NCBI RefSeq assembly: GCF_002368335.1
Contig: NZ_AP018288.1
Span: 618,607 to 682,606 of the forward strand
Origin: Nostoc sp. NIES-4103
Lineage (GTDB): Bacteria; Cyanobacteriota; Cyanobacteriia; Cyanobacteriales; Nostocaceae
Direction of reading: 5' to 3'
Length of the DNA: 64,000 nucleotides
A program made the translations under genes and the position numbers. Each line of letters starts with the position of its first letter. Position 1 is the stretch's first letter. Under the pieces are notes generated by a model. The model ran no database searches and was not told the origin of the DNA. It saw only the letters and a list, made by a program, of their open reading frames with translations. Positions 1 through 8,284 of this stretch are shown piece after piece.

Positions 1-154
1 CAACGGCTGTAGAAACTTGACCATTGGGGCCATCAATATATTGGGGGTTATGGTATGGACTAGAGCCGCGTTTGTCGTTACCATCTGGTGTAATGATGAT
101 ACTGGGTGGTAATTTGTCTGTTTTATAAAGTTGTTCTAGATAGCGATCGCCTGA
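1..154 (-). pseudogene. Truncated esterase-like fragment (alpha/beta hydrolase, 5' end lost)
   Basis: The minus strand is open from position 154 to the window edge. It reads a conserved-looking stretch with DRYLEQLY near the start, then PDGNDKRGSSP and DGPNG, which resembles the middle of the putative esterase (enterochelin esterase / EstA-like) alpha/beta-hydrolase family. A stop codon at 155-157 lies directly before it in the same frame, so the N-terminal half and start codon are missing. The frame break coincides with a HIP1 octamer (143-150) and with the tail of a second hydrolase fragment in another frame. I read it as the surviving 3' part of a decayed gene whose remainder lies left of the window. 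Family assignment is from motif recall only. Confidence 0.5.
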
Positions 155-306
155 TTAACCAACTCAGCACACTCTGCCATTATCAAATGTCCAGCATTGG
201 CAAAATGTAAATGAGTACCATTCACAAAGCATCTTGCTAAATTATTTCCCATCCTGGCGGTCAATATGGGGTCTTTTTCCGCAGTAATGACTAATATAAA
301 TGACAT
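136..306 (-). pseudogene. C-terminal remnant of an alpha/beta hydrolase (epoxide-hydrolase-like)
   Basis: The frame reads VITAEKDPILTARMG, then about 20 residues later FANAGHLIMAECAELVNQAI before a stop. This matches the end of epoxide-hydrolase-type alpha/beta hydrolases: the strand carrying the acid residue, followed by the GH with the catalytic histidine and a final helix. The nucleophile elbow, oxyanion region and lid are absent. Upstream of about position 306 the frame runs into attagtc-type intergenic repeats, so no complete gene is possible. It overlaps the esterase-like fragment by 19 nt in a different frame. Confidence 0.55.
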
Positions 307-330
307 GATCACTCGTAGTGGTTGTCCTTT

Positions 331-387
331 GTAATTAGTCATTAGCCTTTTGTAAATACAAATGACAAAGAACTAATGACTAATGAC
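331..387. repeat. Inverted pair of attagtc-type heptanucleotide repeats
   Basis: attagtcattag at 334-345 is exactly complementary to ctaatgactaat at 373-384, so it could fold into a 12-bp stem around an AT-rich loop. Both arms are built of the attagtc heptamer that recurs at 10370-10430 and elsewhere. This is the short tandemly repeated repetitive (STRR) sequence class typical of filamentous cyanobacteria. It marks the 5' boundary of the hydrolase remnant. Confidence 0.6.
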
Positions 388-540
388 GGTCTTAATCAGC
401 GGTCAACCCAGACGCACATCAGCTTAGTGCTTGTCTTTGAAAGCTTATGCAAATGATTTGTCAATTATGTGTCAAGGTGATGGAAAATTTGCGACTAATT
501 AAGTCAAAATTATTTTTTACTTAGTACTTGAAACTTTAAA

Positions 541-1473
541 ATGCTCAAAAAGCTGCAACTAAATTTCGGTACACTGTTTGCTTTGCTGCTGCTAGTGCTG
601 TCTGTGGGGGCGATCGCTAGCGAATTGCGCGAGTATAATTACCGTGATATCCTGAACTCTCTAGCAGCCATTCCCAAAAGTCGCTTAAGTTCGGCAATTT
701 GGCTGACAGGTTTGGGCTATCTAGTAATGATAGGGTACGACATTTTAGGTTTTAACTATATCAATCGTTCCCTTACTTGGAATAAGATTGCCTTCACTAA
801 CTTTATTAGTTCTGTTTTTAGCAGCACAATAGGTTTTGCTTTACTTACTGGTAGTGCTATCCGCTATCGATTTTATACTATTTGGGGAGTCTCAGCGCTA
901 TCCATCGCTCAAATAATTGCCTTTGCTAATTTCACTTTTTGGCTAGGAATGTTCGCCGTTGCTGGGTTAATTTTTCTAATCAATCCTTTGACCATTCCCT
1001 CCCAATTACATTTACCTTTTACCAATGTACGTCCCATCGGCGTAATTTTTATATTATTAATTGTCGCTTATTTGTTGGGAAGTATTTTGATTAAAAAAAC
1101 ATTAATTATTCGTGGTCACGAATTTCGTTTTCCTAGTTTGCAAATATCTCTAATTCAAATAGCAATTTCTAGCTGCGATTGGATTTTAGCAGCAGCAGTT
1201 CTTTATGCAGTGCTTCCCATCAATACATCTATTTCCTACCTAGATTTTTTAGGAATTTACTTACTAGCAATGTTTGCAGGTGTTGTGAGTAATGTTCCTG
1301 GTGGTTTAGGCGTATTTGAAACTGTGATTTTGCTAATTCTTTCTCCTAAAATTTCTGCCGCAGCAATTTTAGGTTCACTATTAGCTTATCGAGCAATATA
1401 TTACTTCTTACCTTTGCTATTAGCAGCATCATTATTAGGAATTTTTGAAGTTAGCTTTGCTAGAAGTAATTGA
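541..1473 (+). CDS. UPF0104 / LPG-synthase-type integral membrane protein
   Basis: This 310-residue protein is strongly hydrophobic, with about eight membrane segments. Visible family motifs are GSAIRYR (104-110), SNVPGGLGVFE (250-260) and AYRAIYYFLPL (282-292). These are hallmarks of the UPF0104 / YbhN group, related to the membrane half of MprF lysylphosphatidylglycerol synthase (PF03706-like). The C-terminal aminoacyltransferase domain of MprF is absent, so aminoacylation of lipid is not expected from this protein alone; a lipid or polyprenol flipping role is possible but unproven. It starts at an ATG after an AT-rich leader and stands alone, with no operon partner. Confidence 0.85.
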   Translation: MLKKLQLNFGTLFALLLLVLSVGAIASELREYNYRDILNSLAAIPKSRLSSAIWLTGLGYLVMIGYDILGFNYINRSLTWNKIAFTNFISSVFSSTIGFALLTGSAIRYRFYTIWGVSALSIAQIIAFANFTFWLGMFAVAGLIFLINPLTIPSQLHLPFTNVRPIGVIFILLIVAYLLGSILIKKTLIIRGHEFRFPSLQISLIQIAISSCDWILAAAVLYAVLPINTSISYLDFLGIYLLAMFAGVVSNVPGGLGVFETVILLILSPKISAAAILGSLLAYRAIYYFLPLLLAASLLGIFEVSFARSN

Positions 1474-1504
1474 ATCTTATCAATCAAAAATATCCTAACT
1501 TTTC

Positions 1505-1560
1505 TTGTGGGATGGGTGTCCTCACCTGTCCCATTATTTAGGGCAGGTAAGATGCCCAAT
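1505..1560. repeat. Imperfect inverted repeat downstream of the UPF0104 gene
   Basis: gggtgtcctcacctgtccc and gggcaggtaagatgccc face each other and can form an imperfect GC-rich stem of roughly 17 bp around an AT-rich loop. It lies about 35 bp after the stop codon. It could act as a transcription terminator, but it lacks a clean T tract and looks more like an interspersed repeat. The rest of 1474-1850 holds no gene that I can support. Confidence 0.4.
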
Positions 1561-1853
1561 GGCAGAAGATATATATAGCAGTCGCCAGTAGTGTTAGGAC
1601 ATCAACAGATAATAAAACCTAGACACAAAAAGACTTTTCACCCAGTCACCAGTCCCCAGTCCCTAGCTATAATTATTTCTTAAAAATCCTTAATTACTAG
1701 CTAAATTTCCAAGTGGTATAGCTGGTGCGCTAGCACCAAGGTAGCACACCCTATAAATTATTCATGAAAATTTGGCAATTTTTTGCGATCGCCTACCTTC
1801 ACAGCAGTAAAATTTCAGTTCTTAACCTGAACAATCAAGCTAAAAGCTCAAAG

Positions 1854-2055
1854 TTTCGAGTTCAGAACTTGAAGTTTCATGCTTTGAACTCGGAGTTTCA
1901 TGCTTTGAACTCGGAGTTTCATGCTTTGAACTCGGAGTTTCGAGTTCAGAACTTGAAGTTTCATGCTTTGAACTCGGAGTTTCATGCTTTGAACTCGGAG
2001 TTTCATGCTTTGAACTCGGAGTTTCATGCTTTGAACTCGGAGTTTCGAGTTCTGA
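1854..2055. repeat. 21-bp minisatellite with two alternating unit types
   Basis: Nine complete 21-bp units plus a partial one follow each other without spacers. Type A begins tttcgagttcagaacttg and type B begins tttcatgctttgaactcg. The order is A, B x3, A, B x4, partial A. Because 21 is a multiple of three, the array is open in a plus frame (heptapeptides FRVQNLK / FHALNSE) and in a minus frame, but neither translation looks like a protein. There are no unique spacers, so it is not a CRISPR array. It lies about 150 bp upstream of the Uma2 gene. Confidence 0.9.
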
Positions 2056-2202
2056 GGTGCAATCATGGTGTTGTGAAAGCGATCGCTCGACTTAAAATGT
2101 AGACTCAAGATCGCACTCAAAAACCAACTTCAATCAACAGCAAACGCTATCCTAGAACTCAGCACAGGTTATTAGTATTGCTCAAACCTGGAAGTTATAA
2201 CC

Positions 2203-2772
2203 ATGATAGCCTCCCCCGGACAAAACTATCTGACCCCTGAAGAATACCTGCAAATAGAAGAACAAAACGCTGTCAAACATGAATACATCGACGGCTACAT
2301 CTACGCAATGGCTGGTGCGCTTGACCCTCATGTTACCATTGCCGGGAACTTGTTTACTCTCCTCCGTAATCATGTACGCGGTTCTGGTTGTCGTGTTTAC
2401 ATTATTGATATGAAAGCACGCGTCGAATCTCTGAATCGCTTTTACTATCCCGATATTATGGTGACATGTGACCCACGAGACAACCAAACCCCAGCTTATA
2501 AAAGATTTCCCTGTTTAATTGTCAAAGTTTTATCTGATTCTACCGAAGCTTTTGACCGGGGCGACAAATTCGCCGATTATCAAGCACTGTCAAGCCTCCA
2601 AGAATATGTTTTAATTAATACTAAGCGTCAGCAAGTCGAGTGTTTTCGCCGCAATGAACAAGGATTGTGGGTTTTGCAATCATACACATCAGACAATCAA
2701 TCATTTCGACTCAACAGCGTAGATTTTGAAGAAACCATGACATCACTTTACGAAGATGTCATTTTTGAATAA
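2203..2772 (+). CDS. Uma2 (DUF820) family PD-(D/E)xK-type protein, catalytic Glu replaced by Lys
   Basis: This 189-residue protein belongs to the Uma2/DUF820 family, which is greatly expanded in cyanobacteria and has a restriction-endonuclease-like fold. Family landmarks in order are LTPEEYL (10-16), KHEYIDGYIYAMAG (25-38), YYPDIMV (81-87) with Asp84, and STEAFDRGDKFADY (113-126) with Lys122. The acidic residue of the usual EVLS motif is Lys108 here (LIVKVLSDST, codon AAA where GAA is expected). This should weaken or abolish metal binding. The length is normal and the frame intact. No partner gene is adjacent. The biological role of the family is not established. Confidence 0.85.
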   Translation: MIASPGQNYLTPEEYLQIEEQNAVKHEYIDGYIYAMAGALDPHVTIAGNLFTLLRNHVRGSGCRVYIIDMKARVESLNRFYYPDIMVTCDPRDNQTPAYKRFPCLIVKVLSDSTEAFDRGDKFADYQALSSLQEYVLINTKRQQVECFRRNEQGLWVLQSYTSDNQSFRLNSVDFEETMTSLYEDVIFE

Positions 2773-3164
2773 TCTCAAACTGAGCATTGATAAACTTTCC
2801 AAGGCTGTAAAAACATCACTTTGCTCGTTATATATTAAGTAATAAGCGCGAACGTGAGACTAGACTTTCAGTCTGGGAAGCAATCTTCCTGATCAGCGAT
2901 CGCTTTCTCATGGCATGAGTATAATTAGCAAGATATCCTCAACTGACTCAGCCAGGAGTACACTAACTCTGACCCTTGCTACTTAGTGGCAGCATATTAA
3001 ATCAGATACACTAGACAAAAAATCACTATTGAAACGTAAATTTCAGCATTTTTGTGTCAACTGATTCTGATAAATTAGTAAACTAAATATCTATTAATAC
3101 TTTCAAAGCTTCCTAATCCGGCGCGGGTGTTGATAAAAGCAAGCACATTGATTAAATAAAAGTT
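2773..3164. other. Intergenic stretch upstream of lysC
   Basis: About 390 bp with no coding sequence that I can support. It contains one HIP1-like octamer near 2895 and is otherwise AT-rich, ending in a short purine-poor leader before the lysC ATG at 3165. No lysine-riboswitch-like architecture is apparent by eye. The lysC promoter must lie here, but I cannot place convincing -35/-10 boxes. Confidence 0.5.
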
Positions 3165-5030
3165 ATGGCGCTCATAGTTCAGAAATACGGTGGTACATCT
3201 GTCGGTTCAGTCGAACGTATACAAGCTGTCGCACAGCGGGTTTATAAAACTGTTCAAGCTGGAAACTCACTTGTTGTAGTGGTTTCAGCAATGGGAAAAA
3301 CCACCGATGGACTCGTCAAACTCGCTACGGAAATTTCTGCAAATCCTAACCGCCGAGAAATGGATATGCTGCTTTCCACTGGTGAACAAGTCACCATTGC
3401 TTTACTCAGCATGGCATTACAAGAACTCGGACAACCAGCAATTTCTATGACTGGCGGTCAAGTTGGAATTGTTACCGAAGCAGAACACACCCGCGCTCGA
3501 ATTTTAGATATTAAAACCAATCGCCTTAGTCGTTATATCAAGGATGGGAAAGTAGTTGTTGTCGCCGGTTTTCAAGGCATCTCCAGCGTTGAAGAAATGG
3601 AAATCACCACTCTGGGACGTGGTGGTTCCGATACCTCAGCAGTAGCTTTGGCAGCAGCTTTAAAAGCAAATTTTTGTGAAATTTATACAGACGTACCAGG
3701 GATTTTAACTACAGACCCCCGTCTAGTTCCCGAAGCCCAGTTAATGGATGCAATTACCTGCGATGAAATGCTGGAACTAGCAAGCTTAGGGGCAAAAGTG
3801 CTGCATCCCCGTGCTGTGGAAATTGCTCGTAACTATGGTGTACCCCTAGTAGTCAGGTCTAGCTGGACAGATGACCCAGGTACCTGGGTGACATCAGCCA
3901 AAGTCCAAGAGCGATCGCTGATTAATTTAGAAATTGCCCGTCCAGTAGACCATGTAGAATTTGACACCGACCAAGCAAAGGTCGCTTTATTACGCGTACC
4001 AGATAAACCAGGTGTAGCAGCCAAGTTATTTGGTGAAATTTCTCGGCAAAATGTAGACGTGGATTTAATTATTCAGTCAATTCATGAAGGTAATAGTAAT
4101 GACATTGCCTTTACCGTGACAACACCAATATTAAAGCGGGCAGAAGCAGTGGCAGCTGCGATCGCTCCAGCACTGCGAAGCCAATCCAGCCCCAAATCTG
4201 AAGAAGCGGAGGTGATGGTAGAACGAAATATTGCCAAAGTCAGCATCGTTGGTGCAGGTATGATAGGGCGTCCTGGCGTTGCTGCCAAGATGTTCGCCAC
4301 CCTAGCACAAGCAAAAGTGAACATCGAGATGATTTCCACCAGCGAAGTCAAAGTCAGTTGCGTAGTAGACGCAGCAGACTGCGATCGCGCCGTAGCAGCA
4401 CTTCGCACAGCCTTTGAGATTGAAGCAGGGGAGCTGTTGAGCAGGGAAGCAGGGGAAGCAAGGAAAGAAAAATTAATTCTCTTATCCCCCTCATCCTCCT
4501 CATCCCCCTCATCCCCCTCATCCCCCCTAGTCCGCGGTGTTGCTTTAGATATGAACCAAGCACGTCTTGCTATCCGTCAAGTACCAGATCGGCCGGGGAT
4601 GGCGGCGCAGCTGTTTGGACTATTGGCACAACACAACATCAGCGTTGACATGATTATCCAATCTCAGCGCTGTCGAGTAATTGATAATGTTCCCAGACGA
4701 GATATCGCCTTTACCGTTAGCCAAGTTGATGGGGAAAATACACAAAAAATCCTCACCCAAGTGGCAGCAGAGTTAGGATGGGGTGAAGTTGTATTAGACT
4801 GTGCGATCGCTAAAGTCAGTATTGTTGGTGCAGGTATGGTAGGACAACCAGGTGTCGCCGCAAAAATGTTTGAAGCGCTAGCTCAACACCAAATCAATAT
4901 CCAAATGATTGCTACCTCAGAAATTAAAATCAGCTGTGTAGTCGCACAAGAACAAGGTGTTAAGGCTTTGCAAGTCATTCATGCTGCTTTTGGGCTTGCT
5001 GGTAGCGAGAAATTTGTAGTCCCAGCATAG
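3165..5030 (+). CDS. lysC: Aspartate kinase with four ACT domains and an in-frame repeat insertion
   Basis: LysC phosphorylates L-aspartate, the first step toward lysine, threonine, methionine and diaminopimelate. The N-terminal kinase domain (about 1-250) has KYGGTS (7-12), the STGEQ motif (71-75) and GRGGSDTSA (151-159). Two pairs of ACT regulatory domains follow, each containing a VPDKPG/VPDRPG or VGAGMIG/VGAGMVG signature; this double ACT pair is the usual cyanobacterial form. At 621 residues it is longer than expected because residues about 421-457, between the two ACT pairs, are low-complexity (SREAGEARKEK, then a Ser/Pro run) encoded by repetitive DNA at about 4420-4530. The linker position explains why the insertion is tolerated. 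It is monocistronic. Confidence 0.95.
   Translation: MALIVQKYGGTSVGSVERIQAVAQRVYKTVQAGNSLVVVVSAMGKTTDGLVKLATEISANPNRREMDMLLSTGEQVTIALLSMALQELGQPAISMTGGQVGIVTEAEHTRARILDIKTNRLSRYIKDGKVVVVAGFQGISSVEEMEITTLGRGGSDTSAVALAAALKANFCEIYTDVPGILTTDPRLVPEAQLMDAITCDEMLELASLGAKVLHPRAVEIARNYGVPLVVRSSWTDDPGTWVTSAKVQERSLINLEIARPVDHVEFDTDQAKVALLRVPDKPGVAAKLFGEISRQNVDVDLIIQSIHEGNSNDIAFTVTTPILKRAEAVAAAIAPALRSQSSPKSEEAEVMVERNIAKVSIVGAGMIGRPGVAAKMFATLAQAKVNIEMISTSEVKVSCVVDAADCDRAVAALRTAFEIEAGELLSREAGEARKEKLILLSPSSSSSPSSPSSPLVRGVALDMNQARLAIRQVPDRPGMAAQLFGLLAQHNISVDMIIQSQRCRVIDNVPRRDIAFTVSQVDGENTQKILTQVAAELGWGEVVLDCAIAKVSIVGAGMVGQPGVAAKMFEALAQHQINIQMIATSEIKISCVVAQEQGVKALQVIHAAFGLAGSEKFVVPA
4420..4530. repeat. STRR-type repeat inserted in frame within lysC
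   Basis: The segment begins gcaggggagctgttgagcag, continues with caggggaagca-type units, and then has a ctcatcccc tandem run. The first half matches the insertion in recG (11931-12001) and the second matches the insertion in pyrB (16996-17030). The reading frame is preserved throughout. The two halves are rough reverse complements (gagcagggg against ctcatcccc-like), so this copy may be the most complete version of the element. Confidence 0.8.
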
Positions 5031-5052
5031 TTTAACTTTCAACCAACAAAAA

Positions 5053-5083
5053 TGTGTAAGTCCTATTAGTGAGGACTTACGCA
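5053..5083. terminator. Hairpin after lysC (possible terminator or interspersed palindrome)
   Basis: tgtgtaagtcct (5053-5064) pairs with aggacttacgca (5072-5083) through 12 positions with one G-U wobble, leaving a 7-nt loop. It lies about 25 bp after the lysC stop. There is no strong T tract after it, so termination is uncertain. The sequence also looks like a widespread palindromic repeat of Nostocales. Confidence 0.5.
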
Positions 5084-5214
5084 AACCTACACCCCACTTT
5101 CAGGCCTTCATAAATTGCCGCTACATGAAAATAAGGGTTTCGGTTATTTCTTAGGCAAGTACTATGAGCAAATTTTGAATTGATTTGTCTTTCCATCCCC
5201 CATTCCACATCTGC

Positions 5215-6093
5215 CTATCTGTTATTTTGATGCCAGTCTTCAATCATAGCTACTATTTCTGAAATCCGACGCTCACCACACCAGACTAAATCCAGTTTTG
5301 TGAGATGATCTGAATTGATCAGATTTTTTCCTTGAGCAAAGCTATGGGATTTGTGTTCTCCCAGTGATGCGATTAAATCCTGGTAGATGATACTTTCATC
5401 AAACTTGGGATCTGTCTGTTCATCATTCATGATTGCCGTTGCTCTTTCTGGTGACAAACCTTGGAGAACGCTAAAAATAAATCGTGTAGGAAAGTCTACA
5501 TCTTGAAGTGCAGGATGACGCTTTACCAAACCAGCCAGCAGTACTCCTAGATAAGCGGCTGCTTGAGAATTACTCAGTAACCTGACTTTCTGGGATGCAA
5601 TCTTGGTGAGATTGGTGAAAAAAGCACATCCTAACTGTTTTTCGATGGCGATAATTGGATCTGTGACTGGGAGAGATTGCAACTGTGCTTCCAACAATTT
5701 CTGATTTTTCAGTGGCAGTTGGTTGAGTAAAGTTTGCTTAGCGCGATCGCTGATAATCATGTTGCCATCTCTGCCAAAGCTGAAATCTTTACCTGGTTCC
5801 AAACCCGTATTTACTAGGGTGCGAAAGACATTATTTTGCGCTTGCTCTTGTATTTCTTGATACTTTAATTTTCCAAAAAAAGTTTCCAAAAACCAACGGT
5901 GGCTATCAGAATCGCATTCAGACATAACCTCTTTAACTATCACATCAGTTAACTTTTCTCCCCCTAGAATTTTTTGCCATCGTACAATCAAAGTATTAAT
6001 AGCAGCTCGATCACGTCGACGGAGTGCCAGGAGCAATTGACGCTTCGCCGTATTCGCTTGGTCTCTATCTCGTCTAAATAAGTTGATTTTCAA
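5215..6093 (-). CDS. Conserved hypothetical protein, soluble, 292 aa
   Basis: I do not recognise a domain. The protein is soluble, with no signal peptide or membrane segment. Its N-terminus is very basic (about residues 5-30, rich in Arg/Lys/Gln: RRDRDQANTAKRQ, LALRRRDRAA). A middle region looks helical (LLNQLPLKNQKLLEAQLQSLP), and a segment SNSQAAAYLGVLLAGL resembles an N-terminal acyl carrier or HTH-like helix pair, without clear identity. No ATG lies near the front; TTG at 6093 is the only suitable start after an in-frame stop, the next Met being about 55 residues in. It stands alone, convergent with lysC. Codon use and length suggest a real gene. Confidence 0.65.
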   Translation of the reverse strand: MKINLFRRDRDQANTAKRQLLLALRRRDRAAINTLIVRWQKILGGEKLTDVIVKEVMSECDSDSHRWFLETFFGKLKYQEIQEQAQNNVFRTLVNTGLEPGKDFSFGRDGNMIISDRAKQTLLNQLPLKNQKLLEAQLQSLPVTDPIIAIEKQLGCAFFTNLTKIASQKVRLLSNSQAAAYLGVLLAGLVKRHPALQDVDFPTRFIFSVLQGLSPERATAIMNDEQTDPKFDESIIYQDLIASLGEHKSHSFAQGKNLINSDHLTKLDLVWCGERRISEIVAMIEDWHQNNR

Positions 6094-7134
6094 TCTACTA
6101 TTCTGGGTTTGAAGTTTTTAGTAAATGAGATTACAATTCTTTTACCGCATCTGTTACTTAAGTATCATGAGTAGGATTACTGAAATAATTTAAAGTAACT
6201 ACATATTATCAATACAGTTGCACAAAATTTAACAATTCTACGGTGTTAATTTGCAAACCAGACAAAAGCTTTATCAAAAATAGTTAAGGAAAACCACTAA
6301 ATTCAGAATAATTTGCTGATTTAGAAGCAAACAAATAACTTGAAATCCAAAAATTCAATTTTACTATTTATTTGTACTATTCATTTGTACTATTTTTTTA
6401 CTGAGTAAATTCCACTAGAAATAGCCTTTGGCACATATCAAGGAATAAGCCTGATGTGAGTTTTTTGGCTTCAAAAATTCTGAAAGTCAATTTATAAAAA
6501 TTATTTTGTCAATTGACTGATATTTCTAGCATGACTACTAACAGCATTGAAAATAATGGCACTGATTATACATCTATTTCATGTTTTTTAAATGCGTAAA
6601 TTCTACAGTCTTGATTACCTTTTTAATAAGGATTTGTCAAAGTAGGAAAAGTAAGAAAAAAAGTAAAAGTGTAATTTCTTGAAATAAAGTAAGTATTTTT
6701 ACTTAAAATAATTGTTTGGTAACTTATGAAAACGTATATTTAACATGTGCATAATTGCAAAATAATAAATTTTAGTCACCAGTATGAACAGATAAACTCT
6801 ATTTCTAAATCAAAAACCTAACTATCTCTATTGCATAATTCGCTTATTTTTGCAACAGTTGAACTCTCTATTGACTGAAAAATGAGTAGCGCGATCGCAC
6901 AACTTTCTCTTCAGCCAAAAAAAGAATCAGTTTGACTAGTAATTAGGTAGTATTTATATGAAAACACGTATTCAGCAATAGACTTGTAGGCATCTTAGTG
7001 ACTACTCTTCTTTTAGCAAAGACGCTCTTGCTAGCTTGCTTAAGCGTAGGGGTACGAGAACGGCTTTGCCGAATGTGTCAGGCAAAAAAATATTTATGCA
7101 AAAGGTCTAATGAATCTATCAGGAACAGTGTCTA
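6094..7134. other. 1-kb AT-rich non-coding stretch
   Basis: No frame on either strand gives a credible protein. The sequence is markedly AT-rich, with A/T runs around 6360-6420 and 6600-6780 and one HIP1 octamer near 6891. At 7019-7078 there is a fragment (gacgctcttgctagcttgct, then ggctttgccg) resembling the GC-rich interspersed repeat at 16090-16240. It separates two genes pointing away from each other, so it must hold promoters for both. A small RNA or a decayed gene cannot be excluded. Confidence 0.45.
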
Positions 7135-8133
7135 GTGCCCGCCTGTCCTATCCTGGAGATAGGTAATACTGTTGTGGGTGAGACTGTGTTTTTCAGCGTT
7201 GTGATACCGACTTATAATCGCCAGCCAATTTTAGAAAAGTGCCTCAAAGCCTTGGAAGTGCAGGAATTAGGTGCATCAAATATAATTACTGGTTATGAGA
7301 TTGTCTTGGTAGATGATGGTTCTTGTGATGGCACATTAGAGTGGTTAGCAGCACACATAGATGAGTTTCCCCATGTGCGTCCTTTTCAGCAAGCTCATGC
7401 TGGCCCATCTGCGGCGCGTAATTTGGGTGTAAAAGAGGCACTAGGAGACATTATTATTTTTATTGATAGCGATTTAGTAGTGCTGAAAAATTTCTTGCAA
7501 GCTCATGCAGAAGCGCTCGTGCAAGGAAAAGAGCAATTAGGGAGCGATCGCTTTTTCACATACGGTGCAGTTATTAATACTTGTAATTTCGATAATCCTA
7601 CAGAAGAACCTTATAAGCTGACAGATTTTTCCGCAGCTTTTTTCGCCACAGGCAATGTAGCAATACCCAAACATTGGTTAGAAAAAGCTGGACTGTTTGA
7701 CACTAGCTTTCAACTCTACGGCTGGGAAGATTTAGAATTAGGTGTGAGGCTCAAAAAACTAGGTTTAAAACTGATTAAATGCCCAGCCGCAGTAGGTTAT
7801 CACTGGCATCCAGCATTTAAATTAGAGCAAATCCCCAGTTTGATAGAAAAAGAAATTCAACGCGGACGCATGGGAGTTTTGTTTTATCAAAAGCATCCCA
7901 CATGGGAAGTGCGAATGATGATTCAAATGACTTGGCTACACCGCTTACTTTGGGGAATTCTCTCACTCAATGGCACACTTAACGAAAAAACTATGTCGCC
8001 ATTATTACAATGGCTAATTGACCTAGGCAAACCACAGCTAGCTTTAGAAATCGCCCGAATTTTCCTCAATTGGTACAACGTCAAAGGCGTGTATGAAGCC
8101 TACGCCAAAACACAGTTAGGAGTTAGGAGTTAG
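7135..8133 (+). CDS. Family 2 glycosyltransferase
   Basis: An inverting GT-A glycosyltransferase of about 300-330 residues. It has the GT2 entry motif FSVVIPTYNR, the nucleotide-binding VLVDDGSCDGT, the SAARNLG helix and a DXD-type metal site (FIDSDLVV). A C-terminal GWEDLELGVRLKKLG segment carries the acceptor-side acidic residues. No ATG is available after the in-frame stop at 7111; GTG codons at 7135, 7174 and 7186 are all in frame, and family alignments usually start just before FFSVVIP, so 7186 is plausible. The C-terminus ends inside a heptanucleotide repeat array that supplies the stop codon. It is isolated from the large polysaccharide locus. Substrate unknown. Confidence 0.85.
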   Translation: MPACPILEIGNTVVGETVFFSVVIPTYNRQPILEKCLKALEVQELGASNIITGYEIVLVDDGSCDGTLEWLAAHIDEFPHVRPFQQAHAGPSAARNLGVKEALGDIIIFIDSDLVVLKNFLQAHAEALVQGKEQLGSDRFFTYGAVINTCNFDNPTEEPYKLTDFSAAFFATGNVAIPKHWLEKAGLFDTSFQLYGWEDLELGVRLKKLGLKLIKCPAAVGYHWHPAFKLEQIPSLIEKEIQRGRMGVLFYQKHPTWEVRMMIQMTWLHRLLWGILSLNGTLNEKTMSPLLQWLIDLGKPQLALEIARIFLNWYNVKGVYEAYAKTQLGVRS

Positions 8134-8210
8134 GAGTTAGGAGTTAGGAGTTAGGAGTTAGGAGTTGGGAGTTAGGAGTTGGGAGTTGGGAGTTGGGAGT
8201 TAGTAATTCA
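8113..8210. repeat. Heptanucleotide STRR array (ttaggag / ttgggag)
   Basis: About a dozen direct copies of a 7-bp unit (gttagga, drifting to gttggga toward the right) run without interruption. The left end overlaps the final codons and stop of the glycosyltransferase gene, and degenerate inverted copies (aactctcaactcataac) follow to about 8245. This is a classic cyanobacterial STRR, 120 bp upstream of the rpsB leader. Confidence 0.9.
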
Positions 8211-8284
8211 TAACTCTCAACTCATAACTTATCACTCCTAAATCGAAAAAATATGCTACCCTAGTAAAGTTAACTAAATTCCGC

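Noticed and set aside
1854..2055. CRISPR array
   Set aside because: Units are directly contiguous with no unique spacers and no cas genes are in the window.
1764..2102. Plus-strand frame of 112 codons through the 21-bp repeat array
   Set aside because: The periodic heptapeptides arise only because the unit is 21 bp; the same array is open on the opposite strand and flanking residues have no protein character.
2773..3164. Lysine riboswitch before lysC
   Set aside because: The leader is AT-rich with no visible multi-stem architecture; claiming it would be unsupported.
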